Part shown: one piece after another, positions 1 to 7,967 of the stretch | Numbering within the stretch: position 1 is the stretch's first letter | How the letters are laid out: each line of letters opens with the position of its first letter | NCBI GenBank assembly: GCA_003554865.1 | Contig: PWHJ01000044.1 | Location: 1-39,605, forward strand | Direction of reading: 5' to 3' | Origin: Bacteroidota bacterium | GTDB lineage: Bacteria; Bacteroidota; Bacteroidia; Bacteroidales; PUMT01 | DNA: 39,605 nucleotides | The notes under the pieces: generated by a model | Seen by the model: only the letters and a program-made list of their open reading frames with translations | Told to the model about the DNA's origin: nothing | Database searches by the model: none | Program-made: the position numbers and the translations under genes

Positions 1-122
1 GCAGCAATAATACCCGCGGTCTCTTTCCATTGCAGCAATAATACCTGCGGCCTCTTTCGATAGCAGCAATAATACCTGCGGTCTTTTTCAACAGCAGCAG
101 TAATACCGGCTACTGTTTTTTC
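1..122. repeat. 31-bp tandem repeat, four units
   Basis: Four head-to-tail units start at 1, 32, 63 and 94, an exact 31-bp period. Each opens with GCAGCAATAATACC or a one-base variant (GCAGCAGTAATACC in the fourth), and the first three continue with a GCGGTCTCTTTC-like stretch; the fourth diverges after the first half. Units 2 and 3 can form a small GCAG/CTGC hairpin. The array touches the window edge, so it may be longer. There are no unique spacers, so it is not a CRISPR. It could be a mobile-element end or an intergenic satellite; function unknown. Confidence 0.85.
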
Positions 123-130
123 CTAAATGG

Positions 131-178
131 CCCCCATGTTTGTTTATCTTTATTTTGCCTGCAAAGGCTGATGGGGTT
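131..178. repeat. Palindromic dispersed repeat, copy A
   Basis: A ~48-bp element begins CCCCCATGTTT and ends GGCTGATGGGG, so its ends are inverted repeats (CCCCAT/ATGGGG). A near-identical copy lies at 37101-37149, differing by a few substitutions and 1-base indels. It sits just past the 3' end of the polyamine operon. The form suggests a small non-coding mobile repeat (REP or MITE-like); that is inference. Confidence 0.75.
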
Positions 179-188
179 CAATTGTGAT

Positions 189-208
189 GGCGGGAAATTA
201 TTCCCGCC
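189..208 (-). terminator. Hairpin downstream of polyamine operon
   Basis: A perfect 8-bp GC-rich stem (GGCGGGAA with TTCCCGCC) closes a 4-base loop, 39 bases past the stop of the deoxyhypusine-synthase-like gene. No T-run follows it on the minus strand, so it is not a textbook intrinsic terminator. It may protect or end the operon transcript. Confidence 0.4.
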
Positions 209-246
209 GCCGGGCCGGTGCTTATAATAAATTAAGGCCGGGTATT

Positions 247-1287
247 TTAGGCTTGTTCACCTGCGGGAATCTTGTCGAGAAAAGCTGACCACTCCTTTTT
301 GCTTCTGTTTTTCCAGTCTCCTTTTTGATAAAGGTAACTTCCTATAAGAGGCAGTACTGAAGTGGCTTCGGCAAACACCATTTGTTCATGAACATTGTTA
401 ACCTTTCCCCATGAAGAAGCTTCCTTCAGAGTGGATCCCGAGCACGCACCGTCGCGCTCATCGGCTACGGTTATCTGTATGGCATATTCGTGCATAGGCA
501 CCTCTTTTCCAATTATCTCGGCGCATATTACCGTATCCTGTGCGAAATTTTTCGGTACTCCGCCTCCTATTATGAAAAGGCCGGTGGTATTTGCTGCCAT
601 CTTGATCCTGGTAAGCTCAAGAAAGTCTTTTACCGAATCTATTGTTATGTGCCTGCCCGGATTGTCCCATTGGTGCTTGACCAGTCCGAAACCCGCGCTG
701 CTGTCGGTAAAAGCCGGACAAAATACGGGGACATTGTTTTCAAATGCTGTCTGAACCAGCGAATCTTTTTTGACGGCATTAACGGTCAAAAATCGCCCCA
801 TTTCCCTTATGAATTCGCGGGAGGAGTAAGCGCCCGGGTCGAGTGAATCGGCTATTTTGCCTACTGTAATATCGCAGGCCTGAAGCTGTTCTTCATCTAT
901 GTAGGTGTCATATATGCGGTCTATGTACAGCTCCCTGAGCTTATTGTCGTCTGCCTCTGGTGAACCTTTATAGTGCCTGAAGCCGAGGGCTTCAAAAAAG
1001 TCCATGTCAACAATGGAAGCACCTGATGCCACTACAGCATCAATCATGTTACATTTTAGCATATCAACGTAAACCTGCATGCAGCCGCCTGCACTGGTAC
1101 TCCCGGCAAGTGTGAGAATAACCGAACAGTCGTTCTTTTTGATCATTTCAGTATAAATGTCGGCAGCTTTGGCAATATCACGTGATGTAAAAGACATATC
1201 CCGCATTGAATCAATTATTGATGTTGAATCAAACGATTTGATATCGATATGCCTTACGGGGTCGCTTAAATAATCCTTTTTTTTCAT
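247..1287 (-). CDS. Deoxyhypusine synthase-like protein (probable polyamine aminobutyltransferase)
   Basis: The 346-residue protein belongs to the deoxyhypusine synthase family. Visible marks are the glycine-rich GGGVPKNF stretch near residues 241-248, which matches the NAD-binding region, and the SWGK motif carrying the lysine (K295) that forms the enzyme-aminobutyl intermediate in the eukaryotic enzyme. Eukaryotic members modify eIF5A using spermidine. Bacteria lack eIF5A, and bacterial homologues are thought to move the aminobutyl group onto a small amine, for example to make homospermidine. It is the last gene of a minus-strand operon, 20 bases after agmatinase, which supplies putrescine. 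Family is confident; the exact acceptor is inference. Confidence 0.88.
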   Translation of the reverse strand: MKKKDYLSDPVRHIDIKSFDSTSIIDSMRDMSFTSRDIAKAADIYTEMIKKNDCSVILTLAGSTSAGGCMQVYVDMLKCNMIDAVVASGASIVDMDFFEALGFRHYKGSPEADDNKLRELYIDRIYDTYIDEEQLQACDITVGKIADSLDPGAYSSREFIREMGRFLTVNAVKKDSLVQTAFENNVPVFCPAFTDSSAGFGLVKHQWDNPGRHITIDSVKDFLELTRIKMAANTTGLFIIGGGVPKNFAQDTVICAEIIGKEVPMHEYAIQITVADERDGACSGSTLKEASSWGKVNNVHEQMVFAEATSVLPLIGSYLYQKGDWKNRSKKEWSAFLDKIPAGEQA

Positions 1288-1307
1288 AATGTTGCTTTTT
1301 TCTTTTA

Positions 1308-2186
1308 TTAACGTAAAACGGACGCGGTTTTGTTTTCGGATATGTATTTCATGCTTAGCAGGCGGTATATAAGTTTGGCTGCCAAAAAATCTGGCGATTT
1401 GTTATTGTTGTTCGGGCAGAGCTCAACAACATCAAATCCCACAACGTTTTTTGCTCTTGCAACTATTTCAAGAAATCTAACCACATCGTACCATGAAAGT
1501 CCGCCGGGCTCGGGTGTACCTGTTGACGGCATAACCGAGGTGTCAAAAACATCCAGGTCGATCGTGATATAAACATTCTCTGTAAGTTGTCCTGCCGCCT
1601 TTTCCATCCAGGAGGTATTACCGGCTATTTCATGGGCAAAAAACATATTTTCCCTTTCATAATATTTTGTTTCACTAACGTCCATCGATCTTATTCCTGC
1701 CTGGACTACAGGACAACACTCCTTTGCCCTGGCAATCACGCATCCGTGGTTAAACTCAGAGCCTTTGTTATAGGGCCTAAGGTCAGCATGAGCATCCAGC
1801 TGCAGTATTGAAAGATTTTCAATATGACCGGCAAAAGCTTTCATGCTGCCTATTGAGACCGAATGTTCACCGCCGACTACAACCGGGAATTTACCTTTAC
1901 CAAGATATTTTTTTACTTCCTGCTCCACCGCTTTTACCATTTTGTCTGGGGTTTCATTGACAGTAACAGGCGGGGCTGTATATATCCCGTTGAGATAAAC
2001 CTCACTGCCGGTTTCTATATCATACAATTCCATATGCGCGGAGGCTTCAATGATAGCTTCAGGCCCCTTGTCGGCTCCTTTCATCCATGTACTTGTTTCA
2101 TCATATGGTACAGGCAGAATAACAATTGCAGAGTTGCGTTCCGATGAATACTCTTCAGGCAGATCGCCAAAATTATTATTATACAT
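1308..2186 (-). CDS. speB: Agmatinase (ureohydrolase)
   Basis: This 292-residue enzyme hydrolyses agmatine to putrescine and urea in the cytoplasm. The binuclear manganese ligands of the arginase/agmatinase family are all present: H108 in GGEHS, D131, H133 and D135 in DAHAD, and D210 and D212 in the TIDLDVFD stretch. The glycine- and proline-rich segment after this (STGTPEPGG) is also family-typical. Length is normal. It lies 37 bases downstream of the decarboxylase-like gene and 20 bases upstream of the deoxyhypusine-synthase-like gene, in one operon that runs from arginine to putrescine and then on to a larger polyamine. Agmatinase is preferred over arginase because of this context. Confidence 0.92.
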   Translation of the reverse strand: MYNNNFGDLPEEYSSERNSAIVILPVPYDETSTWMKGADKGPEAIIEASAHMELYDIETGSEVYLNGIYTAPPVTVNETPDKMVKAVEQEVKKYLGKGKFPVVVGGEHSVSIGSMKAFAGHIENLSILQLDAHADLRPYNKGSEFNHGCVIARAKECCPVVQAGIRSMDVSETKYYERENMFFAHEIAGNTSWMEKAAGQLTENVYITIDLDVFDTSVMPSTGTPEPGGLSWYDVVRFLEIVARAKNVVGFDVVELCPNNNNKSPDFLAAKLIYRLLSMKYISENKTASVLR

Positions 2187-2223
2187 AGGTTTTTTTTAAA
2201 AGGTAAATCTTATTAAAAATCCT

Positions 2224-3615
2224 TTAATAGCCAAGTGTTTTTAACATTGATTTGTAGCTTTGTTCTTTGGCGAACAGTTTTGTTACCGTCTCCCCTTTTT
2301 CGTCAATATCAATTATTATGTGCTTTGGTGCCGGTATCAGGCAATGCTGAATTCCTCCGTATCCTCCTATTGACTCCTGATATGCTCCTGTGTGAAACAA
2401 ACCGATGTACTGGGGTTTATTTTCCCTGATCTTGGGCAGGAAAACAGCATTTGCGTGAGCTTCGTAAGTATAGTAATCCTGACTGTCACATGTTAGTCCG
2501 CCGAGAAAAACCCTTTCGTACTCTTCATCCCAGTTATTTATTGCAAGAAGGACAAACCTTTTGTTGATGGCCCATGCATCTGGCAAGGTTGTCATAAAAG
2601 AGCTGTCAATCATATTCCATGCTTCCCTGTCATTTTGCCTTTTCTGTCCCAGTACCGAATACAAAACCGCATTGCTCTCTCCTACAGTATATGATCCGAA
2701 TTCGGTGAATATGTCGGGCTCGGGTGTGTCATTCTGGTTGCATATGTATTTAATCTGTGAAATGATTTCCTCGGTTATATATTCATAATCATATTCGAAT
2801 GAAAGTGAGTTTTTAACCGGGAAGCCCCCTCCTATATTGAGCGAGTCAAGCTCAGGACATATTTTTTTTAGCTCGCAGTAAACATTGACGCATTTTGTCA
2901 GCTCGTTCCAGTAATATGCAGTATCGCTTATGCCTGTATTGATAAAAAAATGCAGCATTTTCAGATCAATTTTTGCCTCAGGTTTGATCTTTTCTTTGTA
3001 AAACGGTACAATGTCATTATAGCGAATACCAAGACGCGATGTATAAAAGTCAAATTTGGGCTCTTCTTCGGAAGCGATGCGTATTCCTGCTTTGAACTTT
3101 TTATCGGTAGCACTCTTGAGGTGGTCGATCTCCCACTTGTTGTCCAGCACCGGGATTGTGTTTTCAAATCCGGATTCAATTAGCCTTGCAATATTTTCAA
3201 TGTATTCCAAACGCTTAAAGCCGTTGCATATAACATATATGTCTTTATCCAGCAAACCTGTTTTGTATAGTTCCTCCACAATGTTCAGGTCAAAGGCCGA
3301 GGAGGTTTCAATGTGAACATCATTTTTTAGAACCTCTTCCATAACGAATGAAAAATGATTGCTTTTGGTACAGTAGCTGTAGTAATACTCTCCGTTGTAG
3401 TCGGCTTTTGCCATAGCCACATTGAACCACTTTTTTGCCTGCTGGATCTGGGAGTTTATCTTGGGCAGATAGGTTATCTTCAATGGAGTCCCGTACTGCT
3501 TTATTATATCCATCATGCATATATCGTGAAAGTAAAGCTCGTTGTCCTCGACCCTGAATTCCTTCTGCGGAAAGTAAAAAGTCTGATCAATCAGGTCAAA
3601 ATATTTGTTTCTCAT
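2224..3615 (-). CDS. Short arginine decarboxylase-like PLP enzyme (fold type III)
   Basis: The 463-residue protein has the alanine-racemase-fold decarboxylase layout. The PLP lysine is K84 in YCTKSN, a glycine-rich phosphate-binding stretch NIGGGFP follows mid-protein, and C376 in TCDSQD matches the active-site cysteine of the group. It is much shorter than the ~650-residue SpeA of Escherichia coli and lacks room for that enzyme's extra domains. Placement directly upstream of agmatinase argues that it decarboxylates arginine to agmatine. Diaminopimelate or carboxynorspermidine decarboxylase activity is the main alternative. It is the first gene of the minus-strand polyamine operon, with a likely promoter just upstream. 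Confidence 0.82.
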   Translation of the reverse strand: MRNKYFDLIDQTFYFPQKEFRVEDNELYFHDICMMDIIKQYGTPLKITYLPKINSQIQQAKKWFNVAMAKADYNGEYYYSYCTKSNHFSFVMEEVLKNDVHIETSSAFDLNIVEELYKTGLLDKDIYVICNGFKRLEYIENIARLIESGFENTIPVLDNKWEIDHLKSATDKKFKAGIRIASEEEPKFDFYTSRLGIRYNDIVPFYKEKIKPEAKIDLKMLHFFINTGISDTAYYWNELTKCVNVYCELKKICPELDSLNIGGGFPVKNSLSFEYDYEYITEEIISQIKYICNQNDTPEPDIFTEFGSYTVGESNAVLYSVLGQKRQNDREAWNMIDSSFMTTLPDAWAINKRFVLLAINNWDEEYERVFLGGLTCDSQDYYTYEAHANAVFLPKIRENKPQYIGLFHTGAYQESIGGYGGIQHCLIPAPKHIIIDIDEKGETVTKLFAKEQSYKSMLKTLGY

Positions 3616-3647
3616 TCCGGTAAAAATTTAAGTTGAAAAATGTTATG

Positions 3648-3678
3648 CAAAGAAAAGAAAAATAACCGGAAGGTGCAA
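3648..3678 (-). promoter_or_regulatory. Probable Bacteroidota promoter of polyamine operon
   Basis: Read on the minus strand, TTG (3678-3676) is followed after 20 bases by TTTCTTTG (3655-3648) and then CA. This matches the Bacteroidota consensus TTG-N19-21-TAnnTTTG with one mismatch. Transcription would start about 25 bases before the decarboxylase ATG. Confidence 0.45.
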
Positions 3679-3824
3679 CAAGAATAAAAGTAAAAAAGAT
3701 GGATTGGTTAAAAATAATGTTTTTAGTTGAATTGATTTCTTTATATTTAAGATTGTCTTTGAGGAGCGCGCCGGTTTAACATATTAAAAAACAACTATTT
3801 AGCAGATTTCGTGTCGGCAGGTTT

Positions 3825-3880
3825 GGCGAATTTTTTGAATTTTAAGTTAATATAATAGCTGTTGATTTACAAAATTCGCC
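3825..3880. repeat. Inverted repeat in divergent intergenic region
   Basis: GGCGAATTTT (3825-3834) is the exact reverse complement of AAAATTCGCC (3871-3880), giving a 10-bp perfect stem around a 36-base AT-rich loop. It lies between two divergent operons and could be an operator pair, a terminator or an RNA structure. Confidence 0.6.
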
Positions 3881-4030
3881 TGAGATGGATGGTTTTGTTT
3901 TGTTTGATTTATTTCGGGTGGATTGTGTATTGAAGGTCGGGGTGTGTTTGGATTATGTGTGAAGTTTTGAACAGGCAGTTAACTTATTATTAATTTTTAT
4001 AAACCTGATGCCCTTTACTCTGATTATTTG

Positions 4031-4038
4031 TATTTTTG
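4031..4038 (+). promoter_or_regulatory. Possible -7 box of GNAT-nitrilase gene
   Basis: TATTTTTG fits the Bacteroidota TAnnTTTG element, 40 bases before the start codon. No TTG lies at the expected -33 distance, so support is partial. Confidence 0.35.
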
Positions 4039-4078
4039 TGCTGTTTTTTGTGGAATTAAAAATTTTAGTGAATTATAA

Positions 4079-5605
4079 ATGGAAAGTGAATTTGTTGTAA
4101 ACTTGCGTAATCTAAGGCTTGATGATTACAAGGATGTTGTAGAGGCTTACAATTATGCATATAACAGTATAGATGACCCCCCATGGGAATATTCCCATAT
4201 TAAAAAACTTCTTGATATATTCCCGGAAGGCCAGGTTTGTGTTGAGGTCAACGATAAAGTAGTAGCCTGTGCCCTTTCTATTATAGTCAATTATAAAAAG
4301 TTCGGTGATTCACATACCTATAACAGGATTATTGGCAATTATACATTTTCAACCCATGATCCTCAGGGTGATGTTCTTTACGGCATCGATATATTTGTTC
4401 ATCCCGATTACCGAGATCTCCGGCTGGGAAGAAGACTTTACGATGCCAGAAAAGAGTTGTGTGAAAATCTGAACCTGAGGGCAGTAATGGCCGGCGGCCG
4501 TATACCGGGTTACGACAGTTACGCATCTGATATGTCCCCCAAAGAGTATATTGAAAAAGTAAAAATGAAAGAGATCTATGATCCCATACTAACATTTCAG
4601 ATATCCAACGACTTTCATGTAAAAAAGATCTTGCGCAATTACCTGCCGGTTGACAATGAATCTAAAACATATGCCACGCTTCTTGAATGGAACAATATTT
4701 ATTATGAAGAGAAGGAGCTGCTTATCGGAAGCAGAAAATCGGTTGCCCGTGTTGGACTGGTTCAGTGGCAGATGCGCAGCTCACCCTCTTTTGATTCCCT
4801 GGTCGAGCAAATCGAGTTTTTTGTGGATGCAGTAAGCGGTTACCAGAGTGATTTTATACTTTTTCCGGAGTTTTTCAGCGGACCACTTATGGCAAGCTAC
4901 AATCATTTGTCCGCTCCCGATGCCATAAGAGAGCTCGCTGCCTATACCGTACCTATAAGGGACAAGTTTTTGGAGCTGGCAATTTCCTATAATGTTAACA
5001 TTATCTCGGGTGCCCTTCCTTTATATGAAGATGAGAAGCTTTATAACGTTTCCTATTTCTGCCGGCGCGACGGAACATGGGAGGTACAATACAAGATCCA
5101 TATAACTTACAACGAAGTTATAACCTGGGGGTTGACAGGAGGTGATAAGATTGCGGTCTTTGACAGTGATTCGGGTAGAGTGGGGATATTGATATGCTAT
5201 GATGTTGAATTTCCCGAACTTTCGCGATTAATGGCAGAAGAGGAAGTGGAAATTCTTTTTGTTCCCTTCCTTACTGATACCCAGAATGGATATAACAGGG
5301 TGAGGTATTGTGCTCAGGCGCGTGCAGTGGAAAACGAATGTTATGTTGCAATAGCCGGTTGTGTCGGTAATTTACCGAAAGTAAGCAATATGGACATTCA
5401 ATATGCCCAGTCAGCCGTTTTTTCACCTTCGGACTTTTCCTTCTCTACAAATGCCGTGGTAAGCGAAGCGACACCTAACACAGAAATGATGCTGGTTGTA
5501 GATGTTAACCTGGATTTGCTTAAAGAGCTGCGCCAGAAAGGTACAGTAAGAAATATGAAAGACCGCAGGAGAGATCTTTATAGTCTGAAATGGAAACATA
5601 AATAA
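4079..5605 (+). CDS. GNAT acetyltransferase-nitrilase fusion amidohydrolase
   Basis: The 508-residue protein joins two domains. Residues ~5-210 look like a GNAT N-acetyltransferase, with an acetyl-CoA loop around RDLRLGRRL (112-120). Residues ~222-500 form a carbon-nitrogen hydrolase of the nitrilase superfamily with the full catalytic triad E264 (FPEFF), K339 (QYKIH) and C373 (LICYD). The same architecture is known from Bacillus subtilis YhcX-type proteins, whose substrate is not settled. The 4-base gap to purM suggests co-transcription. A linked acylation/deamidation role on a small amine or amide is plausible, and the divergent polyamine operon makes polyamine metabolism one guess; that is inference only. 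Confidence 0.85.
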   Translation: MESEFVVNLRNLRLDDYKDVVEAYNYAYNSIDDPPWEYSHIKKLLDIFPEGQVCVEVNDKVVACALSIIVNYKKFGDSHTYNRIIGNYTFSTHDPQGDVLYGIDIFVHPDYRDLRLGRRLYDARKELCENLNLRAVMAGGRIPGYDSYASDMSPKEYIEKVKMKEIYDPILTFQISNDFHVKKILRNYLPVDNESKTYATLLEWNNIYYEEKELLIGSRKSVARVGLVQWQMRSSPSFDSLVEQIEFFVDAVSGYQSDFILFPEFFSGPLMASYNHLSAPDAIRELAAYTVPIRDKFLELAISYNVNIISGALPLYEDEKLYNVSYFCRRDGTWEVQYKIHITYNEVITWGLTGGDKIAVFDSDSGRVGILICYDVEFPELSRLMAEEEVEILFVPFLTDTQNGYNRVRYCAQARAVENECYVAIAGCVGNLPKVSNMDIQYAQSAVFSPSDFSFSTNAVVSEATPNTEMMLVVDVNLDLLKELRQKGTVRNMKDRRRDLYSLKWKHK

Positions 5606-5615
5606 ATCAGTGCTT

Positions 5616-6788
5616 ATGCAAAAAAAGTCAAGGTATGACCGCCGGGGTGTTTCAGCCTCAAAGCAGGATGTCTTCAATGCGATAAAAGAGATTGACAAAG
5701 GGCTTTACCCTGAATCGTTTTGCAAAATAGTACCCGATATTCTCGGGGGAAGCAGGGAGCATTGCAATATTATGCATGCCGACGGTGCGGGCACAAAATC
5801 TTCTCTTGCATATGTTTACTGGAGGGAAACAGGGGATATGTCTGTTTGGAAAGGTATTGCCCGCGATGCAGTTGTTATGAACCTGGATGATCTGCTTTGC
5901 GCGGGAGCTGTTGATGGTATTCTGCTTTCCTCTACAATCGGGCGGAACCGTAATCTGATACCGGGGGAGGTTATTTCAGCCATAATTAACGGTACAGAGG
6001 AGTTTCTCCAGGAACTTCGCGAACTCGGAATAGGTATTTACAGCACAGGCGGGGAAACTGCTGATGTAGGAGACCTTGTACGCACCGTTATTGTAGATTC
6101 GGTTGTCACCTGCCGCATGAAACGTAATGAAGTTATTTCAAACAAAACCATTGCCGGCGGGGATGTGATCGTAGGCCTTTCTTCCTTCGGGCAGGCAAAG
6201 TATGAAAATGAATACAACAGCGGTATCGGAAGCAACGGACTCACTTCGGCACGTCATGATGTTTTTGCATCCTACCTGAGGGAAAAATATCCTGAAAGCT
6301 TTGATCCTCAAATACCGGATGATCTGGTTTATTCCGGGAAAATGAATCTGACTGATAAGGTGGAGGGAACAGGCCTGGATGCAGGAAAGCTTGTGCTTTC
6401 CCCAACAAGGACCTATGCTCCGGTGATAAGAGAAGTGCTTGAAAAATACCGCAGTTCTGTTCACGGAATGATTCATTGTTCGGGAGGCGGCCAGACAAAG
6501 ATCCTGAACTTTATCCACGATTTACATGTAATAAAGGACAATATGTTCGAGCTTCCACCGCTTTTCCGAATGATAAGGGAGCAGTCAAAAACCTCCTGGA
6601 AGGAGATGTTCAGGGTTTTCAACATGGGACATCGTTTTGAAATTTACCTCCCCCCTCAAACCGCTCCGGCAGTAATTGACATTGCCCAAAAATACGGAAT
6701 AGAGGCAAAAGTGGTGGGAAGATGTGTTGCAGGGGAGGAGAGAAAACTTACAATACGGTCGGATTTTGGGGAATTTGAATATAAATGA
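5616..6788 (+). CDS. purM: Phosphoribosylformylglycinamidine cyclo-ligase (AIR synthetase)
   Basis: PurM closes the imidazole ring of formylglycinamidine ribonucleotide, using ATP, in purine synthesis. The nucleotide-binding HADGAGTKSS segment near the N terminus, the STGGETADVGD stretch and the C-terminal GHRFEIYLP region fit the PurM/AIRS family. A GTG six bases upstream (5610) is also in frame, but I prefer the ATG at 5616, giving MQKKSRYDRRGVS and 390 residues. That is longer than the ~345-residue enterobacterial enzyme but usual in Bacteroidota. It follows the nitrilase fusion almost directly and is not next to other pur genes here. Confidence 0.9.
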   Translation: MQKKSRYDRRGVSASKQDVFNAIKEIDKGLYPESFCKIVPDILGGSREHCNIMHADGAGTKSSLAYVYWRETGDMSVWKGIARDAVVMNLDDLLCAGAVDGILLSSTIGRNRNLIPGEVISAIINGTEEFLQELRELGIGIYSTGGETADVGDLVRTVIVDSVVTCRMKRNEVISNKTIAGGDVIVGLSSFGQAKYENEYNSGIGSNGLTSARHDVFASYLREKYPESFDPQIPDDLVYSGKMNLTDKVEGTGLDAGKLVLSPTRTYAPVIREVLEKYRSSVHGMIHCSGGGQTKILNFIHDLHVIKDNMFELPPLFRMIREQSKTSWKEMFRVFNMGHRFEIYLPPQTAPAVIDIAQKYGIEAKVVGRCVAGEERKLTIRSDFGEFEYK

Positions 6789-6790
6789 TA

Positions 6791-6820
6791 TTGTTTCCCG
6801 GCATTTTATAATTAAATTTT
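6791..6820 (+). promoter_or_regulatory. Possible prfA promoter
   Basis: TTG at 6791-6793 and TAAATTTT at 6813-6820 are spaced by exactly 19 bases, matching TTG-N19-TAnnTTTG with one mismatch at the final G. It lies in the 93-base gap between purM and prfA. Confidence 0.4.
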
Positions 6821-6881
6821 GTGTAAAACGTAATATTTTAGTAATATTAAACGGGGAACGATAAAATAAATTAAACTGGAA

Positions 6882-7964
6882 ATGGCCGAGAATCTGCTTA
6901 AAAAACTGGAAGGTGTAAAACAAAGGTTTGATGAAGTGGGCGAATTGATTACCGATCCCGCGGTTATCAATGATATGAAACGTTTTGTAAAGCTCAACAA
7001 AGAATATAAGGATCTGGAGCCTGTAGTGGAAGCTTACAGGGAATACAGGAATGTTGTCGAAAATATTGAATCCGCCAAAGAGATATTGGAAAATGAAAAA
7101 GATAATGAACTGGTTGAGATGGCAAAAACTGAGCTTGAGGAGCTGAGTGAGAAAAAAGACAAGATGGAAGAGGAGATACGTTTGCTGCTTCTTCCTTCCG
7201 ATCCGGAGGACGAAAAGAATGCTATAGTGGAAATAAGGGCGGGAACAGGAGGAGATGAGGCAAGTATTTTTGCGGGGGATCTTTATCGTATGTACACTAA
7301 GTTTTGTGAATTCAAAGGATGGAAAACCGAGGTTACAAGTTCAAATCCCGGAACTTCGGGAGGTTTTAAGGAGATTGTATTTAAAGTCACCGGTAAGGGA
7401 GTCTATGGAGTACTGAAATATGAATCCGGAGTTCACAGGGTGCAAAGGGTGCCTCAAACCGAAACACAGGGAAGAGTTCACACTTCTGCTGCCACTGTAG
7501 CCGTGCTGCCAGAGGCAGAGGAGTTTGATATTGACCTGCGCAGTGAAGATATTCGCAGGGACACTTTCTGTGCATCAGGTCCCGGCGGGCAGTCTGTCAA
7601 CACCACTCATTCAGCCGTACGCCTTACTCACATTCCCTCCGGTGTGGTTGTTACCTGTCAGGATCAAAAGTCACAGCTTAAAAATTATGAAAAGGCATTT
7701 GAAGAGCTGCGAACAAGAATATACAACCTGGAATACCAAAAGCACCTTGATGAAATATCCTCGAAAAGAAAAACAATGGTTTCCTCAGGCGACCGGTCTG
7801 CCAAAATAAGAACATACAATTTTCAGCAGGGGAGGGTGACCGATCACCGAATAAACCTCACCCTTTATAATTTAAGCTCCATATTGGACGGTAACATCCA
7901 GGAAATTATTGAAAAATTGCAGACAGCCGAAAATGCCGAACGGTTAAAGGCACATAATTTATAA
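6882..7964 (+). CDS. prfA: Peptide chain release factor 1
   Basis: RF1 ends translation at UAA and UAG codons in the ribosome. The protein is 360 residues, standard length. It has the GGQ peptidyl-hydrolysis motif at 235-237 within [10 protein letters not shown], and the PxT codon-reading tripeptide as P191-Q192-T193 in the [14 protein letters not shown] context that marks RF1 rather than RF2 (SPF). An N-terminal helical domain of ~100 charged residues is present as expected. No programmed frameshift is needed. It is followed after 3 bases by pyrF, so the two are likely co-transcribed. Confidence 0.96.
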   Translation: MAENLLKKLEGVKQRFDEVGELITDPAVINDMKRFVKLNKEYKDLEPVVEAYREYRNVVENIESAKEILENEKDNELVEMAKTELEELSEKKDKMEEEIRLLLLPSDPEDEKNAIVEIRAGTGGDEASIFAGDLYRMYTKFCEFKGWKTEVTSSNPGTSGGFKEIVFKVTGKGVYGVLKYESGVHRVQRVPQTETQGRVHTSAATVAVLPEAEEFDIDLRSEDIRRDTFCASGPGGQSVNTTHSAVRLTHIPSGVVVTCQDQKSQLKNYEKAFEELRTRIYNLEYQKHLDEISSKRKTMVSSGDRSAKIRTYNFQQGRVTDHRINLTLYNLSSILDGNIQEIIEKLQTAENAERLKAHNL

Positions 7965-7967
7965 AAT

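Larger units (their letters stand above)
3616..4078. other. Divergent intergenic region (463 bp)
   Basis: This gap separates the minus-strand polyamine operon from the plus-strand GNAT-nitrilase gene. It holds a candidate promoter for each side and one long inverted repeat (3825-3880). No tRNA-like or protein-coding signal is visible; the rest is AT-rich filler. Confidence 0.6.

Noticed and set aside
1-122. CRISPR array
   Set aside because: Units are contiguous and similar along their whole length; there are no unique spacers and no cas genes.
395-846. Plus-strand open frames opposite the deoxyhypusine-synthase-like gene
   Set aside because: Fully antisense to a clear conserved gene, with no recognisable domain.
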